Origin: CAZERT01 sp964630015
GTDB taxonomy: Bacteria > Patescibacteriota > Microgenomatia > UBA10105 > UBA927
Assembly (NCBI GenBank): GCA_964630015.1
Contig: CAZVTJ010000005.1
Location: 1-32,458, forward strand
Reading direction: 5' to 3'
DNA length: 32,458 nt
In this document: positions 15,723-24,475 of the stretch, in pieces
Numbering within the stretch: position 1 is the first letter of the stretch
How the letters are laid out: every line of letters begins with the position of its first letter
Made by a program: the position numbers and the translations under genes
Notes under the pieces: model-generated
Told to the model about the DNA's origin: nothing
The model's input: the letters and a program-made list of their open reading frames with translations, nothing else
Databases searched by the model: none

Positions 15723-15804
15723 ATAGTACTACTGTATAATTTTTATTTCGTTAATACCACCAATAGGAATGCCCAAGAAGTATGTTTCTATTTGAGCTAC
15801 CATT

Positions 15805-15818
15805 AACTGTATACAGTT
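15805..15818. repeat. 14-bp perfect palindrome between rpsI and the NUDIX gene
   Basis: AACTGTATACAGTT lies about 7 bp after the rpsI stop, and TTTACAGTTTA repeats partially beside it. There is no U-run, so it is not a standard terminator. It may be an operator for the NUDIX-nuclease pair. Confidence 0.4.
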
Positions 15819-15824
15819 TACAGT

Positions 15825-16295
15825 TTACCGCTTCGGGGATTGCTTCTGGCGGCGTGCTTTTCCGCCGGTATTTGGCTTGCGGCGTTCTTTTGCCCGTGGA
15901 TCACGGGTCATGAATCCGCGTTTCTTGAGGATCGGACGATATTTTTCCTTGTCCACAACTTCCAGTGCCCGTGATATGCCATGAATGACTGCGGCAATTT
16001 GTCCATTGAGTCCGCCGCCTACCGTTTTGATTGATACCGCAAAACGGTTAAGCGTATTGGTTGTGCGGAACGGTTCCATATACATTTTTTTGTATACCTC
16101 TCCGGGAAAATATTCCTCCGCCGGACGACCGTTCACGACAATTGCCCCTTTGGCAATCTGCACACCGACAACCGTTACCGCTTCGTCTTTGACCACATAC
16201 ATACGCACGCGTGCGGTTGCGGTTTTGCGCCGTCCCACGGCTTCGTAGTATTGGACCGATTCTTCTTTGACTGGTTTTGTTGATTGTGGAGCCAT
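15825..16295 (-). CDS. rpsI: 30S ribosomal protein S9
   Basis: The 156-residue protein binds the 3' head domain of 16S rRNA near the P site. The family core starts at YYEAVGRRKTATARVRMY, followed by IVVNGRPAEEYFP, TVGGGLNGQIAAVIHGISRAL and a basic tail with RDPRAKERRKPNTGGKARR. It ends in SPKR, keeping the terminal Lys-Arg that contacts P-site tRNA. About 15 extra N-terminal residues precede the core. It is the last gene of the infA-to-rpsI block and follows rplM directly. Confidence 0.97.
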   Translation of the reverse strand: MAPQSTKPVKEESVQYYEAVGRRKTATARVRMYVVKDEAVTVVGVQIAKGAIVVNGRPAEEYFPGEVYKKMYMEPFRTTNTLNRFAVSIKTVGGGLNGQIAAVIHGISRALEVVDKEKYRPILKKRGFMTRDPRAKERRKPNTGGKARRQKQSPKR

Positions 16296-16305
16296 ACCGT
16301 TTTCC

Positions 16306-16743
16306 TTATTTTCCTTTCGTCATAAAGCGATCCGCATATGGATGCGTATCCGATTCATAAATATGAAGCCGGGTTATCATTCTGTGTCGCAGCTTATTTT
16401 TCGGAAGCATTCCCCATACCGCATGGCGGATAATTTCCGTTGGTTTTTCTTCACGGATTTTCCAAAGGGGTTTTGCTTTCATCCCACCGGGAAATCCCGA
16501 ATATGCCGTATACAGTTTAGTTTTTTCTTTCTTTCCGGTCGAACGGATTTTTGAGGCATTCACAACGACAACGATGTCACCGCCATCGATATTCCGGGAA
16601 AAATCCGGCTTTGATTTTCCGATCAGAAGCTGGGCAATTTGCGTAGCAACCCGTCCGATGATTTTGCCATCCGCATCCACTAGATGCCAGGAACGGACCG
16701 TTTCGGAAGCTTTTGTTGGTTTGGTTAAGAGTTGGTTATTCAT
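16306..16743 (-). CDS. rplM: 50S ribosomal protein L13
   Basis: The 145-residue protein is an early assembly protein of the large subunit. Diagnostic stretches are WHLVDADGKIIGRVATQIAQ, DIVVVVNASKIRSTGKK, HAVWGMLPKNKLRHRMITRL and IYESDTHPY. Length is typical. AAGGAT lies upstream of ATG 16743. The gene begins 3 bp after the rplQ stop and precedes rpsI, the usual L13-S9 pair. Confidence 0.98.
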   Translation of the reverse strand: MNNQLLTKPTKASETVRSWHLVDADGKIIGRVATQIAQLLIGKSKPDFSRNIDGGDIVVVVNASKIRSTGKKEKTKLYTAYSGFPGGMKAKPLWKIREEKPTEIIRHAVWGMLPKNKLRHRMITRLHIYESDTHPYADRFMTKGK

Positions 16744-16746
16744 GGA

Positions 16747-17226
16747 TTATTTATCCTTCTTTACACTGCGGGGTTTTTTCGCTTTTGGTTCTTCTTTTTT
16801 TGCTGCCGGTTTTGCCTGTTTGGCAGGCTCCGCTTTTTTGTCTTTTTGTGTTTTTGGCGCAATGATTTCCACCGGCGCATCAACAAATGACAAAAGCACT
16901 TGCTGTGTTGCGTCCCCGCGACGGGTATTTGTTTTGATAATCCGCGTATACCCGCTCGATCGCGCACCAAACCGTGTTTGCGCATCTGCAAGCAACTTTT
17001 TGACGGCTTCCGGATACGGAAGATCCATCAGGAGTTTTCTTTTCTGTTCTTCACCTTTTTTTGCACGGGTTATGAGTTTATCCACGGTGGGCTGGACCGC
17101 TTTTGCTTTTGCGATCGTCGTCTGTATGGAACCATGCATGACAAGCTCATTGACCAAAATCCGAAGCAACTGCTTCTTTTCGTCGCTTGACCTCGATAGA
17201 TTCCTGCCGAAATATCCGTGTCTCAT
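16747..17226 (-). CDS. rplQ: 50S ribosomal protein L17 with Lys/Ala-rich tail
   Basis: The 159-residue protein begins MRHGYFGRNLSRSSDEKKQL, matching the MRH-KLGR start of L17. The core has LRILVNELVMHGSIQTTIAKA, VQPTVDKLITRAKKG and SGYTRIIKTNTRRGDATQQV. The last 35 or so residues are low complexity (KKDKKAEPAKQAKPAAKKEE), an extension beyond the usual length of about 120 residues. It lies between rpoA and rplM. Confidence 0.97.
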   Translation of the reverse strand: MRHGYFGRNLSRSSDEKKQLLRILVNELVMHGSIQTTIAKAKAVQPTVDKLITRAKKGEEQKRKLLMDLPYPEAVKKLLADAQTRFGARSSGYTRIIKTNTRRGDATQQVLLSFVDAPVEIIAPKTQKDKKAEPAKQAKPAAKKEEPKAKKPRSVKKDK

Positions 17227-17252
17227 AGGATTCCTTTATCCCCGTTCAGGCA

Positions 17253-18173
17253 TTATGCCTGAAGAACAATACCTTTCTCCTTCAGTTTTTCTTCTACAAT
17301 GGAAAGGGATTTTGCTCCCAAATTCTTGATTTTCATCAGATCGCTTCTGGGCGCTGCCATCATCTGTCCGATCGTATCGATACCGCCGTTGCTTAAAGCA
17401 TTCACGATACGGGTCGGGATATCGAGTTCCTCTATACGCATTTTTACTATTTCATCCGAAACTGCCGGTGTTGATACCGTTTCCTTCACGACTTCAACCG
17501 CTTTTGGTTCGTAAATCTGCGTGATGTAGGAAACCAAGAGTTTTGCCGCGCTGTGTAATGCATCTTCGGGGGAAATGGTTCCGTCTGTCCAGATTTCCAT
17601 GACAAGCTTATCCAAGTTCGTCATGCGGCCGACACGGGTTGCTTCCACGCGGTAGTTCACGCGCGTAACCGGAGAATACAGGGAATCCATCGAGATAACC
17701 CCGACTTCATCGATCGGCTGTTCATCCGACGTAACATAGCCATATCCGGATTTCACCGTCATTTCCATCTTGAGGCTTGATTTTTTATCCGCAAGGGTTC
17801 CCAAGACAAGATCGGGGTTGGCAATCGTTACCCCTGAGGGGGTTTCAATGTCGCCGGCTGTTACCGTTCCGGGACCCGACTTATCCACAGAGATCGTAAT
17901 CGGTTCCGTATTTTTGTATGCAATACGCACTTTTTTGAGGTTTAGTATCAGTTCAACAATATCTTCCTTAAGTCCCGCAAATGCGCTATATTGGTGTTTG
18001 ACCCCTTCGATCTTTACCGAACTGATTGCGGCTCCCGGAAGCGACGTTAACAGAACACGCCGGAGGCTGTTTCCGAGCGTCTGCCCATACCCCTGGGTTA
18101 ACGGTTCCAGAATAAATACTCCGTAATCAGCGGATGTATGATCTGTTTTGACGATAAATGTTGGTTCTTGCAT
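17253..18173 (-). CDS. rpoA: DNA-directed RNA polymerase subunit alpha
   Basis: The alpha subunit forms the dimer on which RNA polymerase assembles. The 306-residue protein has an N-terminal domain with GQTLGNSLRRVLLTSLPGAA and KLVMEIWTDGTISPEDAL, and a C-terminal domain beginning IEELDIPTRIVNALSNGGI and ending KNLGAKSLSIVEEKLKEKG, which binds UP elements and activators. ATG 18173 is chosen because AAGGAAGGAG lies 5 bp upstream; a longer frame to 18221 starts in the region of the rpsD stop. It is located after rpsD, as in most bacteria. Confidence 0.98.
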   Translation of the reverse strand: MQEPTFIVKTDHTSADYGVFILEPLTQGYGQTLGNSLRRVLLTSLPGAAISSVKIEGVKHQYSAFAGLKEDIVELILNLKKVRIAYKNTEPITISVDKSGPGTVTAGDIETPSGVTIANPDLVLGTLADKKSSLKMEMTVKSGYGYVTSDEQPIDEVGVISMDSLYSPVTRVNYRVEATRVGRMTNLDKLVMEIWTDGTISPEDALHSAAKLLVSYITQIYEPKAVEVVKETVSTPAVSDEIVKMRIEELDIPTRIVNALSNGGIDTIGQMMAAPRSDLMKIKNLGAKSLSIVEEKLKEKGIVLQA

Positions 18174-18186
18174 GGAAACTCCTTCC

Positions 18187-18807
18187 TTATCTGGAATAGT
18201 ATTCAACAATGAGTTGTTCATTAATATCTTCCGTTACTTCTGTGCGCTCCGGGGCACGGATTACTTTTCCCACCGGGCCTTTGCGCTCCAGCCATGCAGG
18301 CGGCTGATAGGCTTTATCTTCCAGCATTTTTTTGATAACCGGAAGTTCAAGCACTTTCTGCTTGTAAACGATCACGTCACCAACCTGTACTTCATAGGAT
18401 GGAATCGACATTTTTTTCGTGTTTACAAGCACATGGCCGTGGGAAATAAATTGCCGGGCACTGGGCCGGGTCGGGGCTAGTCCAAGACGGTATATCACGT
18501 TATCAAGACGACGTTCCATGTGTTCGATAAGCTTGTTTCCCGTATTCCCGACATCTTTTTTAGATTTGGCAAATGCGATGCGGAATTGCTTTTCCAGTAC
18601 CTGATACATCCGTTTGACTTTCTGTTTTTCCCGAAGCTGGACACCGTATCCGGTTACTTTCCGTTTCCCTTTCTGTCCATGCTGACCCGGGGGCACATTG
18701 AGTTTGCGAAGAAGTCCCGCATGGGATTTACTCCCGACGGTTTTGAGTCCGATATCGACCCCTTCACGGCGGGATAATCTGTTTCGTGGTCCTGTATATC
18801 GTGCCAT
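18187..18807 (-). CDS. rpsD: 30S ribosomal protein S4
   Basis: The 206-residue protein starts 16S rRNA assembly. It begins MARYTGPRNRLSRREGVDIG and has LNVPPGQHGQKGKRKVTGYG, EKQKVKRMYQVLEKQFRIAF, and the S4 RNA-binding fold RRLDNVIYRLGLAPTRPSAR with FISHGHVLVN. The zinc-binding cysteines found in some S4 proteins are absent, so this is the cysteine-free form. ATG 18807 follows AGAGGAGAG at about 9 bp. The gene starts 4 bp after rpsK. Confidence 0.98.
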   Translation of the reverse strand: MARYTGPRNRLSRREGVDIGLKTVGSKSHAGLLRKLNVPPGQHGQKGKRKVTGYGVQLREKQKVKRMYQVLEKQFRIAFAKSKKDVGNTGNKLIEHMERRLDNVIYRLGLAPTRPSARQFISHGHVLVNTKKMSIPSYEVQVGDVIVYKQKVLELPVIKKMLEDKAYQPPAWLERKGPVGKVIRAPERTEVTEDINEQLIVEYYSR

Positions 18808-18811
18808 ATGC

Positions 18812-19183
18812 TTATACTCTCCTCTTTTTCTTTGGGCGGACACCGTTATGCGGAATCGGAGTGACATCAGCAATAAGCGTTATGGCAAGTCCGACTGATT
18901 TCAGTGCCCGAAGCGATGCATCACGGCCTGCTCCGGGACCTTTAATAAAGACTTCCACCTCGCGCATGCCGTTTTCGATGGCTTTCCGTGCCACCGTTTC
19001 CACTGCCGTGGTTGCGGCATAGGGGGTTGATTTCCTGGCACCCTTAAATCCGGACATTCCCGATGATCCCCAATACAGCACATTTCCCTTTTCGTCCGTA
19101 ATGGTAACCAGCGTATTATTGAAAGTTGCACTGATATACACCTTTCCTTTTTCAACTGCTTTTTTTGCTGTTTTTTGTGCCAT
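18812..19183 (-). CDS. rpsK: 30S ribosomal protein S11
   Basis: The 123-residue platform protein has [58 protein letters not shown] and the basic end [16 protein letters not shown]. Its length is normal. It lies between rpsM and rpsD in the alpha-operon order. Confidence 0.98.
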   Translation of the reverse strand: MAQKTAKKAVEKGKVYISATFNNTLVTITDEKGNVLYWGSSGMSGFKGARKSTPYAATTAVETVARKAIENGMREVEVFIKGPGAGRDASLRALKSVGLAITLIADVTPIPHNGVRPKKKRRV

Positions 19184-19197
19184 ATGCGTCCTTTATG

Positions 19198-19623
19198 TTA
19201 TTTCTTTGCAGCTGGTGCAGCTGTTTTTGCTGTTGTTTCCTGTTTAATACGATCTTCTTTCTTGAGTGCTCCAACCGTTGACCGCTTGCCACGGCGGGTC
19301 CGGGCATTTGATTTTGTCCGTTGGCCACGGGTCGGGAGTCCTCTGACATGACGGATTCCACGGTATGAGCTGATTTCCCGAAGACGTTTGACGTTATTGG
19401 CAATGGATTGACGAAGATCACCTTCCACAATGAAATTCTTTTCGATGATTTTTGCGATTTTGCTGACTTCTTCATCCGAGAGGGTTTTTGCGCGGCGTGC
19501 ACCGTCGATTCCGGCGGATTTTAACACATTGGCAACATTCACCCTTCCGATACCGTAAATATACGTAAGGGCAATATCCAAACGTTTTTCTACCGGTATA
19601 TCGACACCTGCAATACGAATCAT
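19198..19623 (-). CDS. rpsM: 30S ribosomal protein S13 with C-terminal extension
   Basis: The 141-residue head protein contacts the P-site tRNA and L5. It begins MIRIAGVDIPVEKRLDIALT and has YIYGIGRVNVANVLKSAGI, LREISSYRGIRHVRGLPTRG and QRTKSNARTRRGKRSTVG. About 20 extra residues rich in Lys, Thr and Ala follow the normal end (QETTAKTAAPAAKK). The start lies 3 bp after the rpmJ stop. Confidence 0.98.
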   Translation of the reverse strand: MIRIAGVDIPVEKRLDIALTYIYGIGRVNVANVLKSAGIDGARRAKTLSDEEVSKIAKIIEKNFIVEGDLRQSIANNVKRLREISSYRGIRHVRGLPTRGQRTKSNARTRRGKRSTVGALKKEDRIKQETTAKTAAPAAKK

Positions 19624-19626
19624 AGG

Positions 19627-19740
19627 TTACCCTTGGCGCTGTTTATGTTTGGGATTTTTACAAATCACAAACACCCGTCCACGCCGACGGACTATTTTGC
19701 AATCACTGCACATTTTTTTAATACTTGCCCGTACTTTCAT
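19627..19740 (-). CDS. rpmJ: 50S ribosomal protein L36
   Basis: The 37-residue protein reads [20 protein letters not shown] followed by [17 protein letters not shown]. The zinc ligands are Cys 11, Cys 14, Cys 27 and His 32. It lies in its usual place between infA and rpsM with gaps of 3-4 bp. Confidence 0.98.
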   Translation of the reverse strand: MKVRASIKKMCSDCKIVRRRGRVFVICKNPKHKQRQG

Positions 19741-19744
19741 AGTT

Positions 19745-19963
19745 TTATCGCACCCGGTAGGTTATCCGGCCGCGGGTAAGATCATAGGGAGTCATTTCAA
19801 TTTTTACTTTGTCCCCCGGCATGATCCGGATATAATTCAACCGCATTTTTCCGGATAAATGACACAATACGATTCTGCCGTTTGGCAATTTTACCCGAAA
19901 CAACGTATTTGGTAAACACTCCGCTACTTCGCCTTCAATTTCGAGATTTCCCTGATGTGCCAT
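19745..19963 (-). CDS. infA: Translation initiation factor IF-1
   Basis: The 72-residue OB-fold protein binds the 30S A site during initiation. Characteristic stretches are [40 protein letters not shown] and SPYD-like [16 protein letters not shown] at the end. It is first in a block ending with rpsI. A map terminator and a long hairpin lie upstream. No Shine-Dalgarno sequence is visible before ATG 19963. Confidence 0.98.
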   Translation of the reverse strand: MAHQGNLEIEGEVAECLPNTLFRVKLPNGRIVLCHLSGKMRLNYIRIMPGDKVKIEMTPYDLTRGRITYRVR

Positions 19964-19979
19964 ACGACAATAAACACAC

Positions 19980-20029
19980 TATCCCCGCCTTGGACAAGAA
20001 AAACCCCTCGCACTTTGTCCATTGGCGGG
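19980..20029 (-). promoter_or_regulatory. Long leader hairpin upstream of infA
   Basis: On the minus strand CCCGCC then TGGACAA pair with TTGTCCA then GGCGGG around a loop of about 17 bases. The only interruption is a small internal AA/A loop. It lies between the map terminator and the infA start. A weak promoter (TTGTCC, 17 bp, TTTATT) overlaps its 3' arm. Confidence 0.55.
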
Positions 20030-20030
20030 T

Positions 20031-20061
20031 AAAAAAGCATACGAACTCTTCTGTATGCTTT
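20031..20061 (-). terminator. Rho-independent terminator after map
   Basis: On the minus strand AAAGCATAC (20061-20053) pairs with GTATGCTTT (20042-20034) around a 10-base loop and runs into TTTTTT (to 20031). It ends about 25 bp after the map stop and splits the superoperon into two units. Confidence 0.85.
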
Positions 20062-20085
20062 AGTGATTAAGAATGTTATTGTACC

Positions 20086-20856
20086 TTATGGGCGCTCTGC
20101 GGTCAACACTGTGCTTTTGCCTTCCCCAACGGCGACCGTATGTTCAAAAACAGCTGTCAGGGAACGGTCCCTGGATGAAAGCGTCCATCCATCACCATTC
20201 GCGTACACAATGTCGCCTTTCCCCATCGCATAGATGACTTCTATTGCAATCGTCATGCCCGCAACCAAAAGTGGAGTCCGCTCTATAGGACGATCCAGAT
20301 ACCCCGGAATCATGGGGTCTTCATGAAGCTTTTTCCCGATGGAATGGCCGGTAAGGGCGGTAATAACGCTATAACCAGCCCGGGTAATGTTTTTTGCGAT
20401 CACTTCCGAAATGTTGCCGATCCGGTTACCCGCAATTGCAATGGATATTGCCTCATCAAGCGTCTGTTTCCCGGTTTCCAAAAAACGTTTGACATCAGGG
20501 GAGGTATGATCCTTGCCACCGACGACAATTGTTCCTGCCGTATCAGTGTGGAATCCTTTGTAGACCATTCCGACGTCAACCGTAAACACATCACCGTTTT
20601 TCAGCACTCTCCCGGACGGTATTCCATGCACGACTTCCTCATTTATACATAAACACGTTGCCCATTTATAATCCCGAACCGTCGCAAACGAAGCAATTCC
20701 GCCTTCTTCCTTAATCCGCTTTTGCGCAAGTGCTTCGATATCAAGAAGGCTCACCCCGGGAACCGAGGCAGCCAGAAGTTCCTCCCTGATACGACCAATT
20801 TTTTGCCCGCCTTCCCGCATACTTATCAATTCATCTTCCGTTTTTGGTTTTGTCAT
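20086..20856 (-). CDS. map: Methionine aminopeptidase, type I
   Basis: This enzyme removes the initiator methionine from new proteins. The 256-residue protein has HGIPSGRVLKNGDVFTVDVG and FHTDTAGTIVVGG (two metal-binding Asp), GHSIGKKLHEDP (His), IAIEVIYAMG (Glu) and AVFEHTVAV (Glu), the complete dinuclear metal site. ATG 20856 overlaps the cmk stop as ATGA and has AGAAGGAAG upstream; a GTG two codons earlier would sit too close to that ribosome site. Confidence 0.97.
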   Translation of the reverse strand: MTKPKTEDELISMREGGQKIGRIREELLAASVPGVSLLDIEALAQKRIKEEGGIASFATVRDYKWATCLCINEEVVHGIPSGRVLKNGDVFTVDVGMVYKGFHTDTAGTIVVGGKDHTSPDVKRFLETGKQTLDEAISIAIAGNRIGNISEVIAKNITRAGYSVITALTGHSIGKKLHEDPMIPGYLDRPIERTPLLVAGMTIAIEVIYAMGKGDIVYANGDGWTLSSRDRSLTAVFEHTVAVGEGKSTVLTAERP

Positions 20857-21548
20857 AGACACTTCCTTCTGGCAAGCTCCTTAAAAATTGCATCGATAAC
20901 TTCATCCTGGTTCATGGTTGTCGTATCCAATATCCAGGAATCGGGAAGGATTTTGAGTGGATCCGTTTCCCGTGTACAATCCTGTTCGTCACGGATTTTC
21001 GTATCGGCAAGCACTTCATCATAGGTTTTTTCGATCCCTTTGGTTTTCCATTGGGCAAGCCTTCGTTTTGCACGCTCTTCCACGGAAGCCGTAAGAAAAA
21101 TCTTCAACTGTGCATCGGGTAGAACACGCAAACCGATATCCCTACCCTCCATAACGACTGCCTTCCCTTTTGCCATCTCCTGCTGGAGTGCAACCATCCG
21201 GCTACGAACCTGGGGAATAACACCCACATCGGATGCTCCAAGTGCCGTATCGGGAGCCATAATCCGGTCAGTCACATCCGTACCGTCAAGAATTGCCGTT
21301 ATTACCCTATCTGTACTGCCGACTGGCGGTGGTGCAAGTTCCATGGAAATATTGGAAAGCTCTGCCGTAACCCGTTTTGTATCCTTAAGCGGAATACCCT
21401 TTTTTATGCAGGAAAGCGCCAGCATCCGATACATTGCACCCGTATAGATATAGGTAATGTGGAGTTGTCTGGCAAGTCTACCGGCAATGTCGCCTTTTCC
21501 TGCCGCAACTGGCCCATCGATTGCGATTTGAAGCGGTTTTTTCCCCAT
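20853..21548 (-). CDS. cmk: Cytidylate kinase
   Basis: CMP/dCMP kinase, 231 residues. P-loop GPVAAGKGD at 12-20 (family GPSGAGKGT; the usual Ser and Thr are replaced by Val and Asp), then TGAMYRMLAL, the CMP-binding stretch VVMEGRDIGLRVLPDAQLKI, and FLTASVEERAKRRLAQWKTK, plus RDEQDCTRETDPL near the end. It is placed between adk and map, 3 bp after adk. In most bacteria cmk lies elsewhere, next to rpsA, so its presence in this cluster puts pyrimidine and purine monophosphate kinases side by side. Confidence 0.95.
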   Translation of the reverse strand: MGKKPLQIAIDGPVAAGKGDIAGRLARQLHITYIYTGAMYRMLALSCIKKGIPLKDTKRVTAELSNISMELAPPPVGSTDRVITAILDGTDVTDRIMAPDTALGASDVGVIPQVRSRMVALQQEMAKGKAVVMEGRDIGLRVLPDAQLKIFLTASVEERAKRRLAQWKTKGIEKTYDEVLADTKIRDEQDCTRETDPLKILPDSWILDTTTMNQDEVIDAIFKELARRKCL

Positions 21549-21551
21549 ACT

Positions 21552-22142
21552 TCAGTTATTTTTTACAGCGTTGACTGACTCAAGAATTGCCTTGTGCACT
21601 TCTTCCACGGAACGGTTTGCATCGATTTCCACAAGCACGCCTTTTTGCCGATAAAACTCAATAACATCCTTTTCGCTTTCCTTATACAGTGACAATCTGC
21701 TTTTGATCCTCTCGGGCGAATCATGAAGTTCTGTTGAGCCTTCGTGCAGGGGACGTGCACGGGCAAGAAGCCGTTTCATGGACTCTTCCTCCGGAAGGTT
21801 TAAATAAATCACAAGTTCTACTTTGTAGCCATATTTATCGATCTTATCATCAAGAAATTTTGCCTGATCGATGTTTCTGGGAAAGCCGTCCATGATCCAT
21901 GCACCTTTAGCATCATCTTCCTTCAGCCGCCATTTCCACAGCACCTGCATTTCCGAATCCGCTACATATTTCCCTTCGGAAAGTGCAGCCCGGCATACTT
22001 CACCGATAATCCCCTTATCGTTTGCCGCCGCATCACGAACAAGATCACCGGATGTAAGTATTGGAACATGAAGTTCATCCGCAAGAAGCTTTGCCTGTGT
22101 TCCTTTTCCCGAACCTTCCGGACCATAAAAGACTATATGCAT
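21552..22142 (-). CDS. adk: Adenylate kinase (short form)
   Basis: The 196-residue enzyme interconverts AMP, ADP and ATP. P-loop GPEGSGKGT at 7-15, AMP-binding TSGDLVRDA, WIMDGFPRNIDQA, and Arg in RLLARARP. The LID insertion with zinc-binding Cys is absent, so it is a short-type kinase, as is common in small genomes. It lies between secY and cmk. No ribosome site is evident before ATG 22142. Confidence 0.96.
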   Translation of the reverse strand: MHIVFYGPEGSGKGTQAKLLADELHVPILTSGDLVRDAAANDKGIIGEVCRAALSEGKYVADSEMQVLWKWRLKEDDAKGAWIMDGFPRNIDQAKFLDDKIDKYGYKVELVIYLNLPEEESMKRLLARARPLHEGSTELHDSPERIKSRLSLYKESEKDVIEFYRQKGVLVEIDANRSVEEVHKAILESVNAVKNN

Positions 22143-22224
22143 ACGAATAATAAGTCCGTATCATGGAACTTTTTCCATAGCAGGAATCGTTACAATGAAT
22201 CCGGAACTTCCCCCAGTAAATTAA

Positions 22225-23514
22225 TTATTGTGTCAGAAATCCGTCATAGTTGCGCATGACAAGCTGGGCTTCCAGCGCTTTTACGGATTCCAGCACGACG
22301 GAAACGACGATGAGCACGCTCGTGCCCCCAATCAGAAGCGATGACATACCGGTTATCCCATTGGCTATGGAAGGAAGAATCGCGATTGTTCCAAGAAACA
22401 GTGCGCCTGCAAACGTAATACGCGTCAAAATATAGTTCAGATACTGGGCCGTAGGTGTCCCCGGACGGATTCCCGGAATAAACCCACCGTATTTTTGGAT
22501 TTCTTCCGACACTTTTTTGGGATTAAACGTAATGGCCGTATAGAAATAGGTAAACCCAATAACCAAAAAGAAATAGATGATATTGTAAAATGGACCGCTC
22601 GTGTTAAACACGGTTGTCAGGAATTTTCCAAGACCCACGATTGCCGGATTTTTTACCTGCGCCAAGAATCCTCCTATCAGCGACGGAAGAAGCACAAGCG
22701 ATACGGCAAAGATAATAGGAATAACCCCTGCCTGATTGAGCTTGAGGGGCAAATACGACATGCCGCCACCGTACACCTTATTTCCACGGACCCGGCGCGC
22801 ATACTGCACCGTAATCCTGCGGACCGCTTCATTAATGACGACCGTCGCCGCAATAACCGCGATACCCAATCCTGCAAGCAGCAACAAATTCATAACATTT
22901 TCCGCTGTTGCCGAGTAGAATAACTGTCCAAACAGTACGGGCATTCTCCCTACTATCCCGGCAAAAATAATAAGCGATATGCCGTTTCCAATTCCGTATT
23001 CCGTTATAAGCTCCCCAAGCCACATGACAAACATAGTACCTGCCGTCATGGTAACGATCATTGTCATAAGCGTAAGCGGATTTGTAGTCGCCACGATTCC
23101 CTGATTACGAAGAAGTGCAATCATACCGATTGACTGGATTGCAGCAAGCGGAACGGTTATAAATCGTGTATATTGGTTGATTTTTTCCCGTCCGTATTCC
23201 CCCTCTTTTTGCAGTTCCTCCAACTTCGGGAAAACAATCGTCAGAAGCTGCAAAATAATGGATGCATTGATGTAAGGATTAATCCCAAGTGCAAGAATGG
23301 AAAAATTAACAAGCGTTCCACCGGAAAACACATCCAAAAGTCCCAAAAACTGATTCTGTGCAAAAAGTGCGGCAAGCTTTCTTGTATCTACACCGGGAAT
23401 AGCAATATGGGCAAACAACCGAAAAACGACAAACATGAGTGCCGTAAAGATAATCTTCCTTCGAAGTTCAGGAGTTTTCCAGCTAGCTGTTAACGGCGAA
23501 AGGATACTGTTCAT
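22225..23514 (-). CDS. secY: Protein translocase subunit SecY
   Basis: The main channel subunit of the Sec translocon, 429 residues with ten membrane helices. Signatures are [12 protein letters not shown] in the first periplasmic part, [72 protein letters not shown] and [16 protein letters not shown]. It lies between rplO and adk, the usual spc-operon position. Confidence 0.98.
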   Translation of the reverse strand: MNSILSPLTASWKTPELRRKIIFTALMFVVFRLFAHIAIPGVDTRKLAALFAQNQFLGLLDVFSGGTLVNFSILALGINPYINASIILQLLTIVFPKLEELQKEGEYGREKINQYTRFITVPLAAIQSIGMIALLRNQGIVATTNPLTLMTMIVTMTAGTMFVMWLGELITEYGIGNGISLIIFAGIVGRMPVLFGQLFYSATAENVMNLLLLAGLGIAVIAATVVINEAVRRITVQYARRVRGNKVYGGGMSYLPLKLNQAGVIPIIFAVSLVLLPSLIGGFLAQVKNPAIVGLGKFLTTVFNTSGPFYNIIYFFLVIGFTYFYTAITFNPKKVSEEIQKYGGFIPGIRPGTPTAQYLNYILTRITFAGALFLGTIAILPSIANGITGMSSLLIGGTSVLIVVSVVLESVKALEAQLVMRNYDGFLTQ

Positions 23515-23545
23515 GACGATAGTACGATACCGTATCTATCCCCAC

Positions 23546-23980
23546 TTATGCAACGGTCAGCTTTCCGCCTGCTTGTTCGATCTGCTCCCGTGCGGATCGT
23601 GAAGCAGGAATGGAAACCGTCAAGGGAACAGACAAGGTACCACCACTCAACAATTTTACCTGATCGATATTACCGGGAATGATGTTTTGTTTCTTGAGAA
23701 GTGCAACCGTGACTTCCGATCCCTTCGGAAGTGATGCAAGCGCTCCAACCGACAACGGAAATGCTTTTCCCTTTAGGGCCTTATTCCGTAGTTTCCCACG
23801 AAGAAGCGGTAACCGTTTGGTGAGCGCAAGTTGTCCGCCTTCAAAATCCGGCTTCATGGTTCCACGGGCATTTTGGCCCTTTGTACCGTGTCCGGCGGTT
23901 TTTACCCGTCCGGATCCGTGTCCACGACCAATGCGTTTTTTTGTTTTAGCAACTATTTTGTGTAGTTCGTGCAGTTTCAT
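23546..23980 (-). CDS. rplO: 50S ribosomal protein L15
   Basis: The 144-residue protein has a Gly-rich basic N-terminus (KKRIGRGHGSGRVKTAGHGT, KGQNARG) and a globular end with PLLRGKLRNKALKGKAFPLS and VSIPASRSAREQIEQAGGKL. AAGGGAG precedes ATG 23980. It directly follows rpsE with only a 15-bp gap, so rpmD (L30) is absent from its normal place. Confidence 0.98.
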   Translation of the reverse strand: MKLHELHKIVAKTKKRIGRGHGSGRVKTAGHGTKGQNARGTMKPDFEGGQLALTKRLPLLRGKLRNKALKGKAFPLSVGALASLPKGSEVTVALLKKQNIIPGNIDQVKLLSGGTLSVPLTVSIPASRSAREQIEQAGGKLTVA

Positions 23981-23995
23981 ACCGTACTCCCTTTG

Positions 23996-24475
23996 TTATT
24001 TTTGTTCCGGCTTTTGTGTCTTTATGACGGCACGAAGCTTTTTGAGTGCCTCGAGCGTTGCGTAGACGTTTGATGCCTGGTTTTTGCTTCCCAAAATTTT
24101 ACTGACAATATCCCGGATTCCCGCTGCTTCCACAACTGCCCGCACTGCACCGCCTGCGATAACACCGGTGCCCGGAGGAGCGGGTTTGATAAGTATTTGT
24201 GCAGCACCCCGTTTAATCCGAACTTCATGCGGAATCGTGGTTCCCTTCATCGGGACGGTAATCAGATGTTTTTTGGCATACGATACTGCTTTGCGTACCG
24301 ATGAAGCAACATCCGGTGCACCGCCAAGACCGACACCGACGCGTCCCTTTTTATCTCCGACGACAACCAACACGGAGAAACCGATTTTGTTGCCGCCTTT
24401 TGTTTTCTTGGATACCCGGTTCACCTGAACGACCTTTTCGTCAAATTCCGATGGTATTTTTCGTTGATCCATCAT
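23996..24475 (-). CDS. rpsE: 30S ribosomal protein S5
   Basis: The 159-residue protein is involved in decoding accuracy. The N-terminal double-stranded RNA-binding domain is [20 protein letters not shown] and [19 protein letters not shown]; the C-terminal domain has [20 protein letters not shown] and [23 protein letters not shown] 24475 overlaps the rplR stop as ATGA, with GGAGGA 8 bp upstream. Confidence 0.98.
   Translation of the reverse strand: MMDQRKIPSEFDEKVVQVNRVSKKTKGGNKIGFSVLVVVGDKKGRVGVGLGGAPDVASSVRKAVSYAKKHLITVPMKGTTIPHEVRIKRGAAQILIKPAPPGTGVIAGGAVRAVVEAAGIRDIVSKILGSKNQASNVYATLEALKKLRAVIKTQKPEQK

Noticed and set aside
16574..17329. 251-residue plus-strand open frame
   Set aside because: Antisense shadow of rplM, rplQ and the end of rpoA.
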